From assembly GCA_003439945.1 (NCBI GenBank), contig QVRM01002081.1:1-64000 (forward strand): a stretch of DNA of 64,000 nt, given 5' to 3'. Position 1 is the first letter of the stretch, and every line of letters begins with the position of its first letter. Below the pieces are notes generated by a model that saw only the letters and a list, made by a program, of their open reading frames with translations, ran no database searches and was not told the DNA's origin. A program made the position numbers and the translations under genes. Below, in pieces: positions 10,890 to 20,565 of this stretch. Origin of the DNA: Dermanyssus gallinae (taxonomy: Eukaryota; Arthropoda; Arachnida; Mesostigmata; Dermanyssidae).

Positions 10890-11838
10890 ATGCCCATACG
10901 GTCGTCGTCGGGCCACGTGACGCCATGTGTGAGACCGCCCTCTTATCCTCCGGTGCTTTCCAGCGACAAGATAATGTGCGTTTTTAACGTTTCCGTTGCA
11001 GAGTCGAATCGTCATGCCATTGACGTCGACGGTGTACACTCTCTAAAGGAAATGGTTTACTCGTGCGTCGAGCCTTTTGGCATTAGCAAACGCCCGGCGG
11101 ATAAATCTTCGATGAGACTTTGCTTCAATGAGAAGTGCACCTCGGACGTCTGCGAACAGCACACCGTGACACTCAAAACGACCTCTTCAACAGAGATTAC
11201 AGACTACGCAGAGGCTAGTCTCAAACGGGGCGTTGACGCGGAGGCGGCATACGGCCGGGCGTTAACGGTCCTCAAAAGACATGTTAGGACAGTAGTAGAA
11301 GCCTGCAAGTTAACAAATATCTGTATAGAGCTAAAAAGGTATCAGAGAAACTGAAGCTGGATCTCCGCGGGGTAAAAATGGCAGTATAATTCTTCAAGAT
11401 TTCCTGCGGACCTCGCTGGAGGACGCGAAGGAGGATATTGGGAACCTCTAAGACTCACTGGAGTTGGCACAGAGGGAACGAGATGAGTTACTGACGCGGC
11501 CTCCTCAATCCTTGGGCCTTTTGGCAATCTGCCTGCGCTGCGCCCTGGCGGACCTTACGGCTGCCCGAGTGCATCCGGGGTTACGCATCTCGGCGGCGAC
11601 GACGGCTGAAGACTTTGCTTAACTAATGGGCCTGTTCTGGCCTCCGGTATCCCTTCGGCAGGTTCCACCCCATCTTCCGAGAGGAGGCACTTCCCTCAAA
11701 GAAGTGAGGGACGTGCTGGTCGTCTTGGGGGCAAATGCTGACTTGGAGTTACTCGTCGGCCTCGCTGGTTAATTTCTCTTGTCTTACCACGCTGCTTATT
11801 TAGCCTCCAGATACTCAGGCACGGCAACGGTATTGTAT
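10890..11838 (+). pseudogene. Gag-like ORF1, 5' part, interrupted by copy A
   Basis: Plus-strand ORF1 of an R1-like element, opened by a 154-codon frame (10890-11354) and continuing after frameshifts through a coiled-coil-like DFLRTSLEDAKEDI block and LTAARVHPGLRIS to RYSGTATVLY at the insertion point. The remaining part resumes at 15464 after a 12-bp target duplication; joining the two sides keeps one reading frame (TVLY then TTPPASPPLG). The function is presumed RNA binding/packaging. It was already non-functional or became so on insertion; internal stops are present. Confidence 0.55.
11827..11838. repeat. Target site duplication, left, copy A
   Basis: ACGGTATTGTAT, repeated exactly at 15452-15463, bracketing copy A. 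Confidence 0.85.
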
Positions 11839-11910
11839 GAAGTTTATTTTTCGTATATTACAATATGCATGTGGGGCACATATTATGGAAGGTTAGCTAT
11901 GCCAATGGGC

Positions 11911-13446
11911 CTAGCGGGTGTGCATTGTGACAATCACGTGTCCCGCCTCGTCTAGGCTAGGCCGAGACCACTTCAGAAGAGTGCCACGAACGGATGCTGC
12001 GTTTCCACGTTGTACGTCAAGATCCAGACGTTGTTTAAAGAAGGACGACGATCTGCTATCACCGGTTGACATATTTAACATAGTGCCGACTTTGTGAATT
12101 AGCTGTCTGGTCCGAACACCAGGAGCACCCAAGGTCTCAAACACGAGAGGCCAGAATTCGTGGGGATACCCAATTGATAAGTATTTTCTTAGCTTGTTGG
12201 TCTCCGCAAGATGGGCTGCATAACCAGCTTCGGATGCGCCGCCACCGACCATAGAAGGTGCTAGGGAGTCGGTAACGGTTGCATCCCAAACCAGCATTTT
12301 GCCTCGCTCGAAGGGTGTAAGTGTCATCCCATCTGGACGCCTGCCGTCCTCCGCACAGAGGCCCGTGGGTTCAAGAATGCACGGACGACCGCATGACCTA
12401 AGGGCTCTGCTGAAGGTATCATTGATAGCGGCATGTCTAGAGCGTCGGCCTGCGCTGATGATACACGACAGGCCGTGATGTCCCAGTTTGTCGACGGGGT
12501 GACCACATTGACACCGATGCGGGCTAACTAGGTCTGTTCCTAGTCGTAGGCCTACTGCTATGCGAATCGTCTCGTCATCGAGAAGGGTACCTATGGGTGC
12601 ACTGGGAAGTGCGTGTAACCAGGCGCCTGAATCCTTGGCGGACACGGCGTTTAGGCGAGCTCTGGTCGTGTCGTCGGCAGCCTCATTAAAGAGACGTCGT
12701 TGTACCTCAGCGTGCAAAGGGGCGCTCCAGTCACGTTGGGATAGTACGTTGTCAGGCCTGCCTCCGCAGCGGGCCTTAAGATTCTCCTGAATCTGGGCTA
12801 AGCGGCTTCTAAACTGGCCGACTCCTGGTGCATCTAAAAGGGGGACTGCCCTGTTTTCTGCGCTTAGCATTGATAAGACTATGGCAGGACCGGCCAGGGT
12901 CTCCAAATTCGGAACCCCGAGGCCCCCTTTAGAGACGGGCAGTAATGCTTGTTGCCGTGCGCTAGATGGTAGAGATGGGGGTGGGGAGGAATCCGGGTTT
13001 AGTGGGTTTGCGAGTCTCACACTAGTCACGCAGGCTGCTAGTGGCGCATGTGCATCATGCATTCCCGAAACCTCCAAAAAAAAAAATGGTAGAGATGTGT
13101 TTAGCAGGGCCTTGAGGGTAGACAGTGTCGATTCGTTGAGCGCTTGCAAGTCTTCGGCCCGATTAGATAGGTCAGCTCCTCGAAGAAGATGGATAAGTCT
13201 TAAGGAAGAGAAAGAAGACCTGAGTAAGAAGAGTCCCCGATGAGCTCCTAGAAGAGGAAGGCGAGCGGCGGCATTTTCCAGCTTTAATCTCCAACGCTTG
13301 ATTGCTGCTGTAAGCCCTTCGGGACAAAGTGGCACACCTAAAAGCTCCAGATCGTCCTTGGCGGTCACCTTGCAGCCGGGGAGGAGGTCTTGGAGTAACT
13401 GTATATCAGTTGATGCCTCATGGGTAGAGCCAAGGATGCTTCGCAT
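11911..13446 (-). CDS. ORF2 C-terminal half, copy A: RT thumb, C/H motif and RLE nuclease
   Basis: A 511-codon open block, the longest in the window. The first third is the RT thumb/linker (LELLGVPL, LLGAHRGLFLLRSS, SKGGLGVPNLETLAGPAI). Near residue 310-330 lies the cysteine-histidine motif CQCGHPVDKLGHHGLSC, followed by a conserved RRSRHAAIND. Near residue 370-392 is the endonuclease core RRPDGMTL ... LVWDATV, matching the PD-x(12-14)-D pattern of the restriction-like endonuclease of R2-type elements. It ends in LDVQRGNAASVRGTLL, a tail conserved in copies C and D. The expected role is target cleavage for target-primed reverse transcription. It is separated by a frameshift from the upstream RT block (13365-14045). 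Confidence 0.85.
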   Translation of the reverse strand: MRSILGSTHEASTDIQLLQDLLPGCKVTAKDDLELLGVPLCPEGLTAAIKRWRLKLENAAARLPLLGAHRGLFLLRSSFSSLRLIHLLRGADLSNRAEDLQALNESTLSTLKALLNTSLPFFFLEVSGMHDAHAPLAACVTSVRLANPLNPDSSPPPSLPSSARQQALLPVSKGGLGVPNLETLAGPAIVLSMLSAENRAVPLLDAPGVGQFRSRLAQIQENLKARCGGRPDNVLSQRDWSAPLHAEVQRRLFNEAADDTTRARLNAVSAKDSGAWLHALPSAPIGTLLDDETIRIAVGLRLGTDLVSPHRCQCGHPVDKLGHHGLSCIISAGRRSRHAAINDTFSRALRSCGRPCILEPTGLCAEDGRRPDGMTLTPFERGKMLVWDATVTDSLAPSMVGGGASEAGYAAHLAETNKLRKYLSIGYPHEFWPLVFETLGAPGVRTRQLIHKVGTMLNMSTGDSRSSSFFKQRLDLDVQRGNAASVRGTLLKWSRPSLDEAGHVIVTMHTR

Positions 13447-14045
13447 TTGGCAGGATTTAACTCCAACCCAGATGTTACACCGAAGTCAAGGACCCGTCGG
13501 ATGTCCTCGGCTACCGTATGAACGTTTTCTCCTAATAGGCCATCGTCAAGGTACCAGAGGTTCAGTGGGCTCTTGAAGGAGTCTACTAGGTCCTTGATAC
13601 TCAGACAAAACAGGGGTGGTGCTAAGGGGTCTCCCTGCTGCAGTCCGGTGGCGGACGAAATCACATGCTCAGGCAGAACCAGGTGGGAAGGATGCCGGTA
13701 TGCCAGCCCGACGTGGTGTAATAGATGAGGGTCGTGGGATGCAACGGCCTTCATCAGGTGATCGCGTCTCATACTGTTAAAAGCGTTTCTAAAATCAAGC
13801 TTTACAAGAACCCCTGGAGGTTCGCGCGAATTGAGAAAGGCACGAGTTGCGTGAATGGCTACCTCGGTCCCACCTGGCGTCGCAAATACCAACTGATGTG
13901 CACCAGTTGCATGAGAAATAACGGCTTTGTTGTGCTTGCATCCGATTTTCGCGGCGAGCCTGCGTAGTGTAGACGAACACGCAATTGGACGTACCGATCC
14001 GTCCTTTTTCATAAGAGCAAATAGTCTTGCGCCAAATATCAACAA
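13365..14045 (-). pseudogene. ORF2 reverse transcriptase block, copy A
   Basis: A 226-codon open block with the catalytic RT core in order: LIFGARLFALMKK, RPIACSSTLRRLAAK, VKLDFRNAFNSMRRDHL (motif A, the Asp after KL), SATGLQQGDPLAPPLF (motif B) and NLWYLDDGLLGE (motif C, YLDD instead of YADD). It overlaps the C-terminal block in another frame, so one frameshift at about 13400-13440 breaks ORF2. All three catalytic aspartates are present. Confidence 0.85.
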
Positions 14046-14887
14046 CCTTTGCCAATGCGGAAAGCAAATTAGCGGCGACGTCTTCGAGGGACGGGGAAAG
14101 AAGGTCCAATAACAACCGCGGCCTTATGAAGTCTAGCCCTGCGGCGGAGCTCTTGGAGAAGCTCTTAATAGCCACCTGAATATCCTCCTTTGATGTGACA
14201 TAGGGCATAGGGGTTCTGATCATATGTCGGCCATTCTAGGTTCTCGGGAGGCAATGGGTGTTGCTCTTGCAAGGCCTCTATACGGTCAATGCCGGGCGTT
14301 ATCGTATCTGTAGACGCGATAAGTCTGGCGGCGCCAGAAACATCTCCTTCGGATAGTTTAATAATGGACTGGCGCACGGTATCATTCCGGAATGGTTTGG
14401 GAGCCGATACGCGAGAATGGGGAGTGGCAATCACGTCTGACAGGCGCATATCTCGGGAGAAATCGCGAAGATTGTTGCGTATTATGACTGAGAGGGATGA
14501 AGCGTCGTTGCGGGCGCGGGGGAGTCGAAGGACGACGGGAGCAAAATAGAAAAGACTATACCATGCTTCGACGTCGTTATCAGATGAAACTGCTGTGAGT
14601 ACACGGGTAAGAGCTTCAGCCACTTGTCTCCTGACTGATTTTGGTACAATTCGAATCAGCCTAGTTCGCCCCATAACAGCTTGAATATCCTCCAAGATTT
14701 GTGTCGGTTGCAAACGGGGGGACTCAGAGGTTGGGGAGGTAGTGTCAGTGGCGGTCGAGTGTTTAGCTGATATATGTCTTGTTAGGCCACGCCGCGTGTA
14801 TCGACCGTCGCATAGTGGGTATTTAATAGTAGATGGAGTAGCGCGTGACGCTTCTCCGCCTTGAGCTGAGTGATTATAGTCATTCAT
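14046..14887 (-). pseudogene. ORF2 N-terminal block, copy A: zinc finger
   Basis: ORF2 starts at the ATG at 14887-14885, which overlaps the ORF1 stop TGA by two bases (ATGA). The N-terminus holds a C2H2-type finger, LCDGRYTRRGLTRHISAKH; the first Cys position reads YPLC, whereas copy B retains CPVC in a shifted frame. Next come a conserved LIRIVPKSVRRQVAEALT block and a proline/acid-rich stretch, then SAAGLDFIRPRLLLDLL, the RT fingers. N-terminal fingers bind target DNA in R2-type proteins. One frameshift near 14165-14220 separates it from the next block. Confidence 0.75.
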
Positions 14888-15451
14888 GGTTGTACGATTC
14901 GTCGTAGGTTGTCCACTAACGGTAGCAGCTGTAACAGCGGCTCCAAAAGCTCTAATAAAGCCTTGAATTTAGCCGATATCTCTGGGCTTAACCCTGTAAG
15001 AATTTGAGACAGTCCGAGAGAGGTGCTTTTGGAGCACGGCACAGCCGGAGTCGCCTTACGTGTACGCCTGACGGGTGTTTTGATTAAAACAGGCGACCTG
15101 CGGCGTGACCGCGCTGACGATCTTCCGCTTTTTTTGGTGGGGATTGATATGGGCGCCGGGAGTAGCAGCTGTAGGTGTAGGGTCGTTGTGTGACTGAGAT
15201 ATTCCGCGGACGACGCTAGCGTAAGAAGGTTGTTTTGGAATCTGAGTTGTGCTGTCTGCAGACAGGGCTGATGTGGGAGACACATCGGTGATCTCCGCCG
15301 GGTGCAGCACCTTCACCTGTTGCAGTGTGCGGGCTTCCAGTATAATTCGGTTTCTTTCCCGAAGGTAAGCCAAGCGAGGGCAGGCAGACGAGCCCGCCGC
15401 GTGGGCACCACGACAATTCACACATCTCGCCGAATTTGGGCAGTATTGTAT
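14884..15451 (-). pseudogene. Gag-like ORF1, 3' part, copy A
   Basis: C-terminal part of ORF1, truncated at the element's 5' end. It contains the last zinc knuckle CVNCRGAHAAGSSACP (near 15415) and LAYLRERNRIILEAR, then a basic proline-rich stretch. It ends with a hydrophobic helix LLELLEPLLQLLPLVDNL before the TGA that overlaps the ORF2 start. Copies B and C show the same order. A frameshift near 15250 splits it. Confidence 0.75.
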
Positions 15452-15463
15452 ACGGTATTGTAT
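15452..15463. repeat. Target site duplication, right, copy A
   Basis: Exact repeat of 11827-11838. Confidence 0.85.
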
Positions 15464-16560
15464 ACCACACCACCTGCCAGTCCCCCGCTGGGTCTCTGGG
15501 CCACGGTGGCGAGGGCCGCCACTTTGTCGTAGGCATTTAACAACCTAACAAGTTGTTCGATAATGCTGCAGTTATGCTGTTCCGCTCCGTTATCGAACAC
15601 ATGACCCAGCACTCAACCTCAACAGCCACGGAACCCCCTCTTCCCTCCTAAGCGTCGCCCACCAGAGGTGATAAGAGAATCAGCGGATTATGGCGGTCCT
15701 CGTAGTCCAATCGTCACGAGACGACCTTATTTGACCTTTGCTTGGCCAACAACATATAAGTGGAATCGGCCGTTTGCGGCCTCATGACGTCATTATCCGG
15801 GACATCCTATGACGATACCACCAAAGCAACTGGCCACCAGGCTGATAGCCGAATGCGTGACGGCTTGCGAGAAGTGGCCTTATAGGGCACTCATCCCCTG
15901 GCCAGTGCTAGAATAGAGGCAGAAATCTGCCAGCTACTGACGGCTAGCGAGGCCGTTCCTATAGTGCGAGGGAGCTACGCCAGAGCCGCACTACGGTCTG
16001 CAGGTACGCGTTGATGAAGGTGACGCCCCCTACAGCCCGGTCGCGTTAGGCTCAGCGATCTACTCTGATTGCGAGCAATAGGTGCAGGCCCTAAGTCTGG
16101 GATAGATTACCCACGTACTTGAACTGCTAAAGATCCTGCCACAAGGCTGCTACCTGCACGGCACTCAGGGCGGCCGCCCTCCTCTGTCGTAAATGCGGAT
16201 TGCCAGGTCCTGCGGCGGCTGCTTGTGAGGCCAAGACGCCAAAAATGGCAGTATAATTCGACACACTGTATTGTGTGCGAGGTCTCGGGCCACAGGGCCG
16301 TCAGTATGACCTGCCCGTCTTATTATTATACAGCAACTAGAATCGTCGCGTAAGCGAAGGGAGCCTATCCCACCTGGAGAGTCGAACACAAGTGTCTTCG
16401 CACAGCCCAGGCCTGACACCCTATCAGAAGCATCCAGACCCGCTGAATCGCCGTCGGATCGGGACAGGCGACAATTTTGCCGTAGAAGTTTTGCCCCGAT
16501 AAAAGACTGGCAACAGGTGGGCAACGGCTCTCAGATTGAAAGCCCCCAGAAGGAGTAAAT
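15464..16560 (+). pseudogene. Gag-like ORF1, 3' part, R1-like
   Basis: Continuation of the plus-strand ORF1 beginning at 10890. The readings PPKRRPPEVIRESADYGGP and ACEKWPYRA are visible. Near the end are two CCHC knuckles: C(R)KCGLPG..AAAC near 16187-16225 and CIVCEVSGHRAVSMTC near 16270-16315. It carries frameshifts and stops. No ORF2 follows; the element appears 3'-truncated or recombined at about 16560. Confidence 0.6.
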
Positions 16561-17049
16561 AATTAAGTCTCCAAGTGAACCTCAATCGGTGCCGGGCGGC
16601 TCACGATCTACTGGGCACATACACTACACAGCATCAGGTGGGCCTCTGCCTTATATGAGAACCAAATTTGTACATCTCTTGTTTTTCACCTAACATGTAC
16701 ACTAATGCACAAAGGAAGTCTCTTGACGTCCATTATTTATTTACAGGTATATACGTTTTGACATGTCAGCATACATTTTTCTATAAACAACTTGACTGAT
16801 ATAGTATATACATTTTTTCTTTAGTGTAACATACAGATATTTGCCGTCCGGAAAAGACGGTCCCATAAAAAAAAACATATCGGGTACGTGCCGGGAGCAG
16901 CCCGCCTACGTTATGGTCGATAAATCAGCCGCCGCAGCGTCGTTACGGCAATAACCCCCCCCCCCCCCCCGCGCAAGCGGACTTGTGTTGACCGTCTACT
17001 TCCTCCTCATATCTCTTATCTTCTGCTACTCGGCTTGTTCTCAGTTTGC
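16561..17049. other. Unassigned spacer with poly-C tract
   Basis: No gene recognised. A homopolymeric C run (about 16 bases) lies at 16955-16970, preceded by a short A run near 16868-16877. Confidence 0.6.
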
Positions 17050-17275
17050 TATTGGGTTGGATCGTTTTCAAAGAACAAGAGCCCCGGCCTGGATTTCATC
17101 AGTCCTCGACTCCTGCAAGACCTTCGTTCACTAACTCTCGGCTGCTTATCCGACGGAATTTGTAAGGCCCTATCAAAGGTATTAGACCTACTTTGATAGA
17201 GAACTTTACATTCAAGGCGGTGTCCCCTCATCTTTGGTGCGAGGCTCTTCGCACCGAAGATGAGGGTACACTGCA
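17050..17275 (+). mobile_element. Two-ORF RLE retroelement, copy H (fragment)
   Basis: Plus-strand fragment covering only the RT fingers: KSPGLDFISPRLLQDL and then PLIFGARLFAPKM, equivalent to GLDFIRPRLL and LIFGAR(L/M)FA of copies A and B. It ends in an 18-bp near-perfect hairpin. Confidence 0.7.
17225..17266. repeat. 18-bp hairpin in RT coding sequence
   Basis: Arms 17225-17242 and 17249-17266 (17 of 18 pairs), 6-nt loop GGCTCT. The equivalent coding segment in copies A and B is not palindromic. Confidence 0.9.
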
Positions 17276-17279
17276 TTGA

Positions 17280-18640
17280 CGACACAAAAGATCCTTCTTG
17301 CAGAGAAAAATGATATATAGCTCTAACCAAATACTTTTGTGGCGTTCCGACGTTTACCCTTTCTAAAGACGATTCAAAACAACCTACCTTTACTGTTCGT
17401 TGCCTCTTTGCTTGCCATGACCTAAACCAAAATACAACAGTTCTTGCATGATCAGGATTTTTAAGCATGTGTGAAACAACAAATGACTTAAACAGTTGAA
17501 GGCAGCAGAAACATCCAAAAAGACACCGAGGCAAAATTGGTTGTTTTGGAAAGATTCCTTTCGATCTCCTGGCAGAAATAAGCGACGGCAAATCGAGTAT
17601 GTCTTACAAAATCTACATTGATTCATCGAAGATAAACTATTCGAACTAAGATCCTAAGTAATTCGCTCTTATTAACGAACTAAGATCCTAAGTAATTCGC
17701 TCTTATTAACGAACTAAGATCCTAAGTAATTCGCTCTTATTAATACTTAAAGGAATAATTGTGGACGTTTTTAATCCAGCTGAAAAACACCAGTCATCAG
17801 GAAATGGTTTATACATACGTTAATAAACGAGCAAGAGTGGCGGAACAGCTTTAGCAATCTGTTTGGGAAGCTGTTAGAGCATCTATTGTTATCGTTGACT
17901 AGCAAAATGTTGAAAGCTTTATGAGCTGTATTTTAGTGCGACCGGCGTCATACGGGTTTAGGCAGCATAAATAGGCAACTTTGTCAAGAAACAAGCTAAA
18001 GCTTTTTCGATTATAAATCCTTACTAAGGTTAAGAGAGCAGATAGGGCCTCTGTAGCCGGAAAACATATTCCTGATACGAACACTACCACAGGGTAGTGA
18101 TCCGGGAACAGCCTGGTACACCACCCGGTACAGCAGATCTCTAAAAAACCCTCGCAATTTCTAACAGCAATGTGGTCAGTATACGTACTGGAAGCACGAC
18201 AAGCCACTTGCTTGACGACATACAATATGTTTCTTGCAGAGAGAAATGATATATAGTTTTAACCAATTGCTGTACATGGCGAAGCCGAACCCATTGAAAA
18301 TAACCTGTCTAACAAGCCTAGCAGGACATACTTATGCGTAACACGATTGGAATACATACCGATAACAAACACTTCGAAACCGCATCCCTTTAAATGTACC
18401 TGGAGAACCCGTACGTTACTATCATCATAACTCTTAGCAATCCTAGAGAGTTTTCTCGTTTCTTGTTCTAGTTTCTCGTCCTGACCCAATCAGAGTAAAA
18501 TCGGGGATGCAGCGTACCTCGTAATCACTTGATTTTAACCATGTTTTATTTATGACTACGACGTCTAGCCCAGAAACTTCACCCAGTGTGAAGAGCAGCA
18601 AAATCACAACAAGTTAGTGACTTTATACCGCACCGAGTTT
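17280..18640 (-). mobile_element. CR1/Jockey-like non-LTR remnant
   Basis: Minus-strand decayed ORF2 of an APE-type element. From 18600 downwards: an endonuclease with VSGLDVVVINKTWL (near 18580), SSTYTDHIAVR (near 18180) and SDHYPVVVFVSG (near 18100, frame-corrected). After a gap come the reverse transcriptase motif GVFLDVSAAFNCLSH (near 17520) and VVFWFRSWQAKRQRTVKVG .. VNVGTPQ (near 17400). A 40-bp segment (ttcttgcagag..atgatatatag) occurs at both 17293 and 18229, so part of the element was duplicated or copies were joined. Not functional. Confidence 0.65.
17643..17744. repeat. 34-bp x 3 minisatellite
   Basis: Three head-to-tail units starting gaactaagatcctaagtaat, identical but for the last base of unit 3. 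It lies inside the CR1-like remnant between the endonuclease and RT parts. Confidence 0.95.
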
Positions 18641-20153
18641 CGACTTTATATTCGGGCGATTCTAACCATACCTGGCATTGTCTTACAATCGTTGGGTTCC
18701 TTGAAATAATGTACTTTAAACTCCATCCAATGTCATGGCCATGTTTGCGTTTTACAAAGAAGAATAAAACTCCAGTTATTCTGCTAAAGTAACTCTAACA
18801 GGGTGTAATTGCATTAAAGGGCTCTTCACACATTCTACGGCTTGCAAATATATAGCATTTAAAGTTCTCATAACGGGCTTTAACGCTGCAGCCATGCTTT
18901 TATTTGCCCAATGCACTTCCGACTTTAAAGGCATCCTTTTTTGCCAAACGCTTCTTCGTCATTAAGGTCCGTTTGACCATTTGCTTGTGAGGAATTGTTA
19001 CAGTTCGCGGAAGAATGATTTATATGTACTTCTGGGCCAGCCGCAGTGTTTACAACAAGTGAGCCCACGAGAGATGCGTAAGAGCGTCTGGAAACTTCCG
19101 ACGTGCTAGGATGTACAGCAGATAATTCTAACGTGTCGATGCAAGGACTTAATCACCTTAAGAGCCGTGGTGAAATGCCCTACACTAACTTATTGCAGTA
19201 ATCCATCAATTGTGTCCTGTGAGCTAATATGTCCTCATTCGAAACGCCTCGGTCAACCCGAGCGATCCGTGAACTGTTGATGTCCAAATCTCTACAACTT
19301 GTGGTGACGCGAATGCCGAGAAGCCCAGTAAACAAAAACATTTTGGACATCTAAACATAAATGAAACCTAATTTTGATTCAGGTTTAATATTAGGACATA
19401 GCCGAAACACCTCATTACAGAGGGCGAACATGGTGTCATGGAAGGTCCGCTGCCGAAATGTATTTTACCGTCACAATCGTGCTCTTAAATTATCATCAGA
19501 TATCACCTGCCTTGATCTTGTTTAGTATGAAATGGTGACCTGGTCTAAGTGCGCTAACTTAATTCAGTGTAACTTTGTCCATCCAAGTGGTTGCGTCTGC
19601 CGTTCCTTCGGTAGTGTGGGCATTTTTCTTAACAAGTATAAAGCGATAGTTTAGTCCAACCTGATTAGCTAGATTGATTACAAAAGACATTTAAATGTCA
19701 TCCGATCATTCTAACAAAAGTTCCATACCTTGGTATCGCTACTCTGTAGATGTTATGGCTTTGATCGAGGATTATCTCTTGATATTTTAACAGTTGTTAT
19801 TATAAGTGGAGGAACCTGAATGTAATAATGCACATATATGAATTTTAATCTTGTCACTCATTTAAGTAAAAAAACGAGTATCTGAAAACAGCATGTTTTG
19901 TGAAGTATTTTTTTTGAAGAAACATTCTGAAGATATTAGTTTGAAGATAGGGCTGTGTCTCGTAACATCCAATAATAAATTCAATTTTGCAAGTTGTGTC
20001 GCATTACGTCTGATAGTATTGTTTTAAATTAATAAACATAAGAGTACACACATAAATAATGAATAAGTAATGAATACCGTTGATTAAGTTTCTCTGGAAA
20101 TTATAAACAAGCATCTAACATCACCATGAGTTTTTGATCTTGTTGAAAACATT
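18641..20153. other. Unassigned AT-rich spacer downstream of SR-B gene
   Basis: No coding signature, tandem repeat or element domain recognised. It lies 3' of the last putative exon of the right-hand receptor gene. Confidence 0.5.
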
Positions 20154-20159
20154 TTTATT
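20154..20159 (-). terminator. Candidate polyadenylation signal AATAAA
   Basis: AATAAA on the minus strand, 148 bases after the stop codon of terminal exon X (20307). No equivalent lies within 300 bases of the stop of terminal exon Y. Confidence 0.45.
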
Positions 20160-20306
20160 AAATGCTGCAAGAGACCGCTTGCAGAATTAACAGTAAAGCA
20201 ACATGTGGATCTGTGTCAACTTGCGTATAACTACTGATCTTGTTCTTACCGTAATTAGACGAAATCCAGGTCGGAATCTGTCTCTGATTGCAGAGAGTCC
20301 TCGTGC

Positions 20307-20438
20307 TTAAAAAAGATGGCCTGCGAGAAGGGCATGCGTGGCAAACAAACAAAAAACGGTGGCCAATGTTGCCCAAAGGACACTGTTTTGCTTCTTGAGT
20401 ATGCCCAACAGATTATCTTTGTCCGAAGGTAAATATGC
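20307..20438 (-). CDS. CD36/SR-B-like terminal exon X
   Basis: Last coding exon, 43 codons plus TAA. The acceptor tgtcttttag is strong and the phase is 0, which fits the phase-0 end of the exon at 27199-27312 (FPIFWMEV | AYLPSDKDNL). It encodes a short linker with ILKKQN, then the second membrane segment SVLWATLATVFCLFATHALL, and stops almost at once, leaving practically no cytosolic tail. It is a clear paralogue of exon Y (23420-23554), about 60% identical at protein level by eye. It has a plausible AATAAA downstream. It could be an alternative last exon or the surviving end of a lost gene copy. Confidence 0.65.
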   Translation of the reverse strand, partial: AYLPSDKDNLLGILKKQNSVLWATLATVFCLFATHALLAGHLF

Positions 20439-20502
20439 CTAAAAGACATTCACAACAAATCGCTGTGTGTGACTTTTTTAATACTGTGAGAACCAAATTC
20501 TA

Positions 20503-20503
20503 G

Positions 20504-20565
<62 letters not shown>
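20503..20565. repeat. (TAA)n microsatellite, left of copy D
   Basis: About 60 bp of perfect TAA/ATA repeat immediately 5' of copy D. Confidence 0.95.

Larger units (their letters stand above)
11839..15451 (-). mobile_element. Two-ORF RLE retroelement, copy A
   Basis: A 3.6-kb minus-strand insertion with a 12-bp exact target duplication (11827-11838, 15452-15463). It is 5'-truncated in ORF1 and complete at the 3' end (sequence ends ..AATAAACTTC, no poly-A tail). It contains the last part of ORF1 and all of ORF2, the latter broken into three long open blocks. It landed in antisense orientation inside the plus-strand gag-like ORF1 at 10890-16560. The long open blocks indicate one of the younger copies of the family in this window. 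Confidence 0.85.

Noticed and set aside
12560..13243. Plus-strand frames opposite copy A ORF2
   Set aside because: Shadows of the longer minus-strand ORF2, which carries the conserved motifs.
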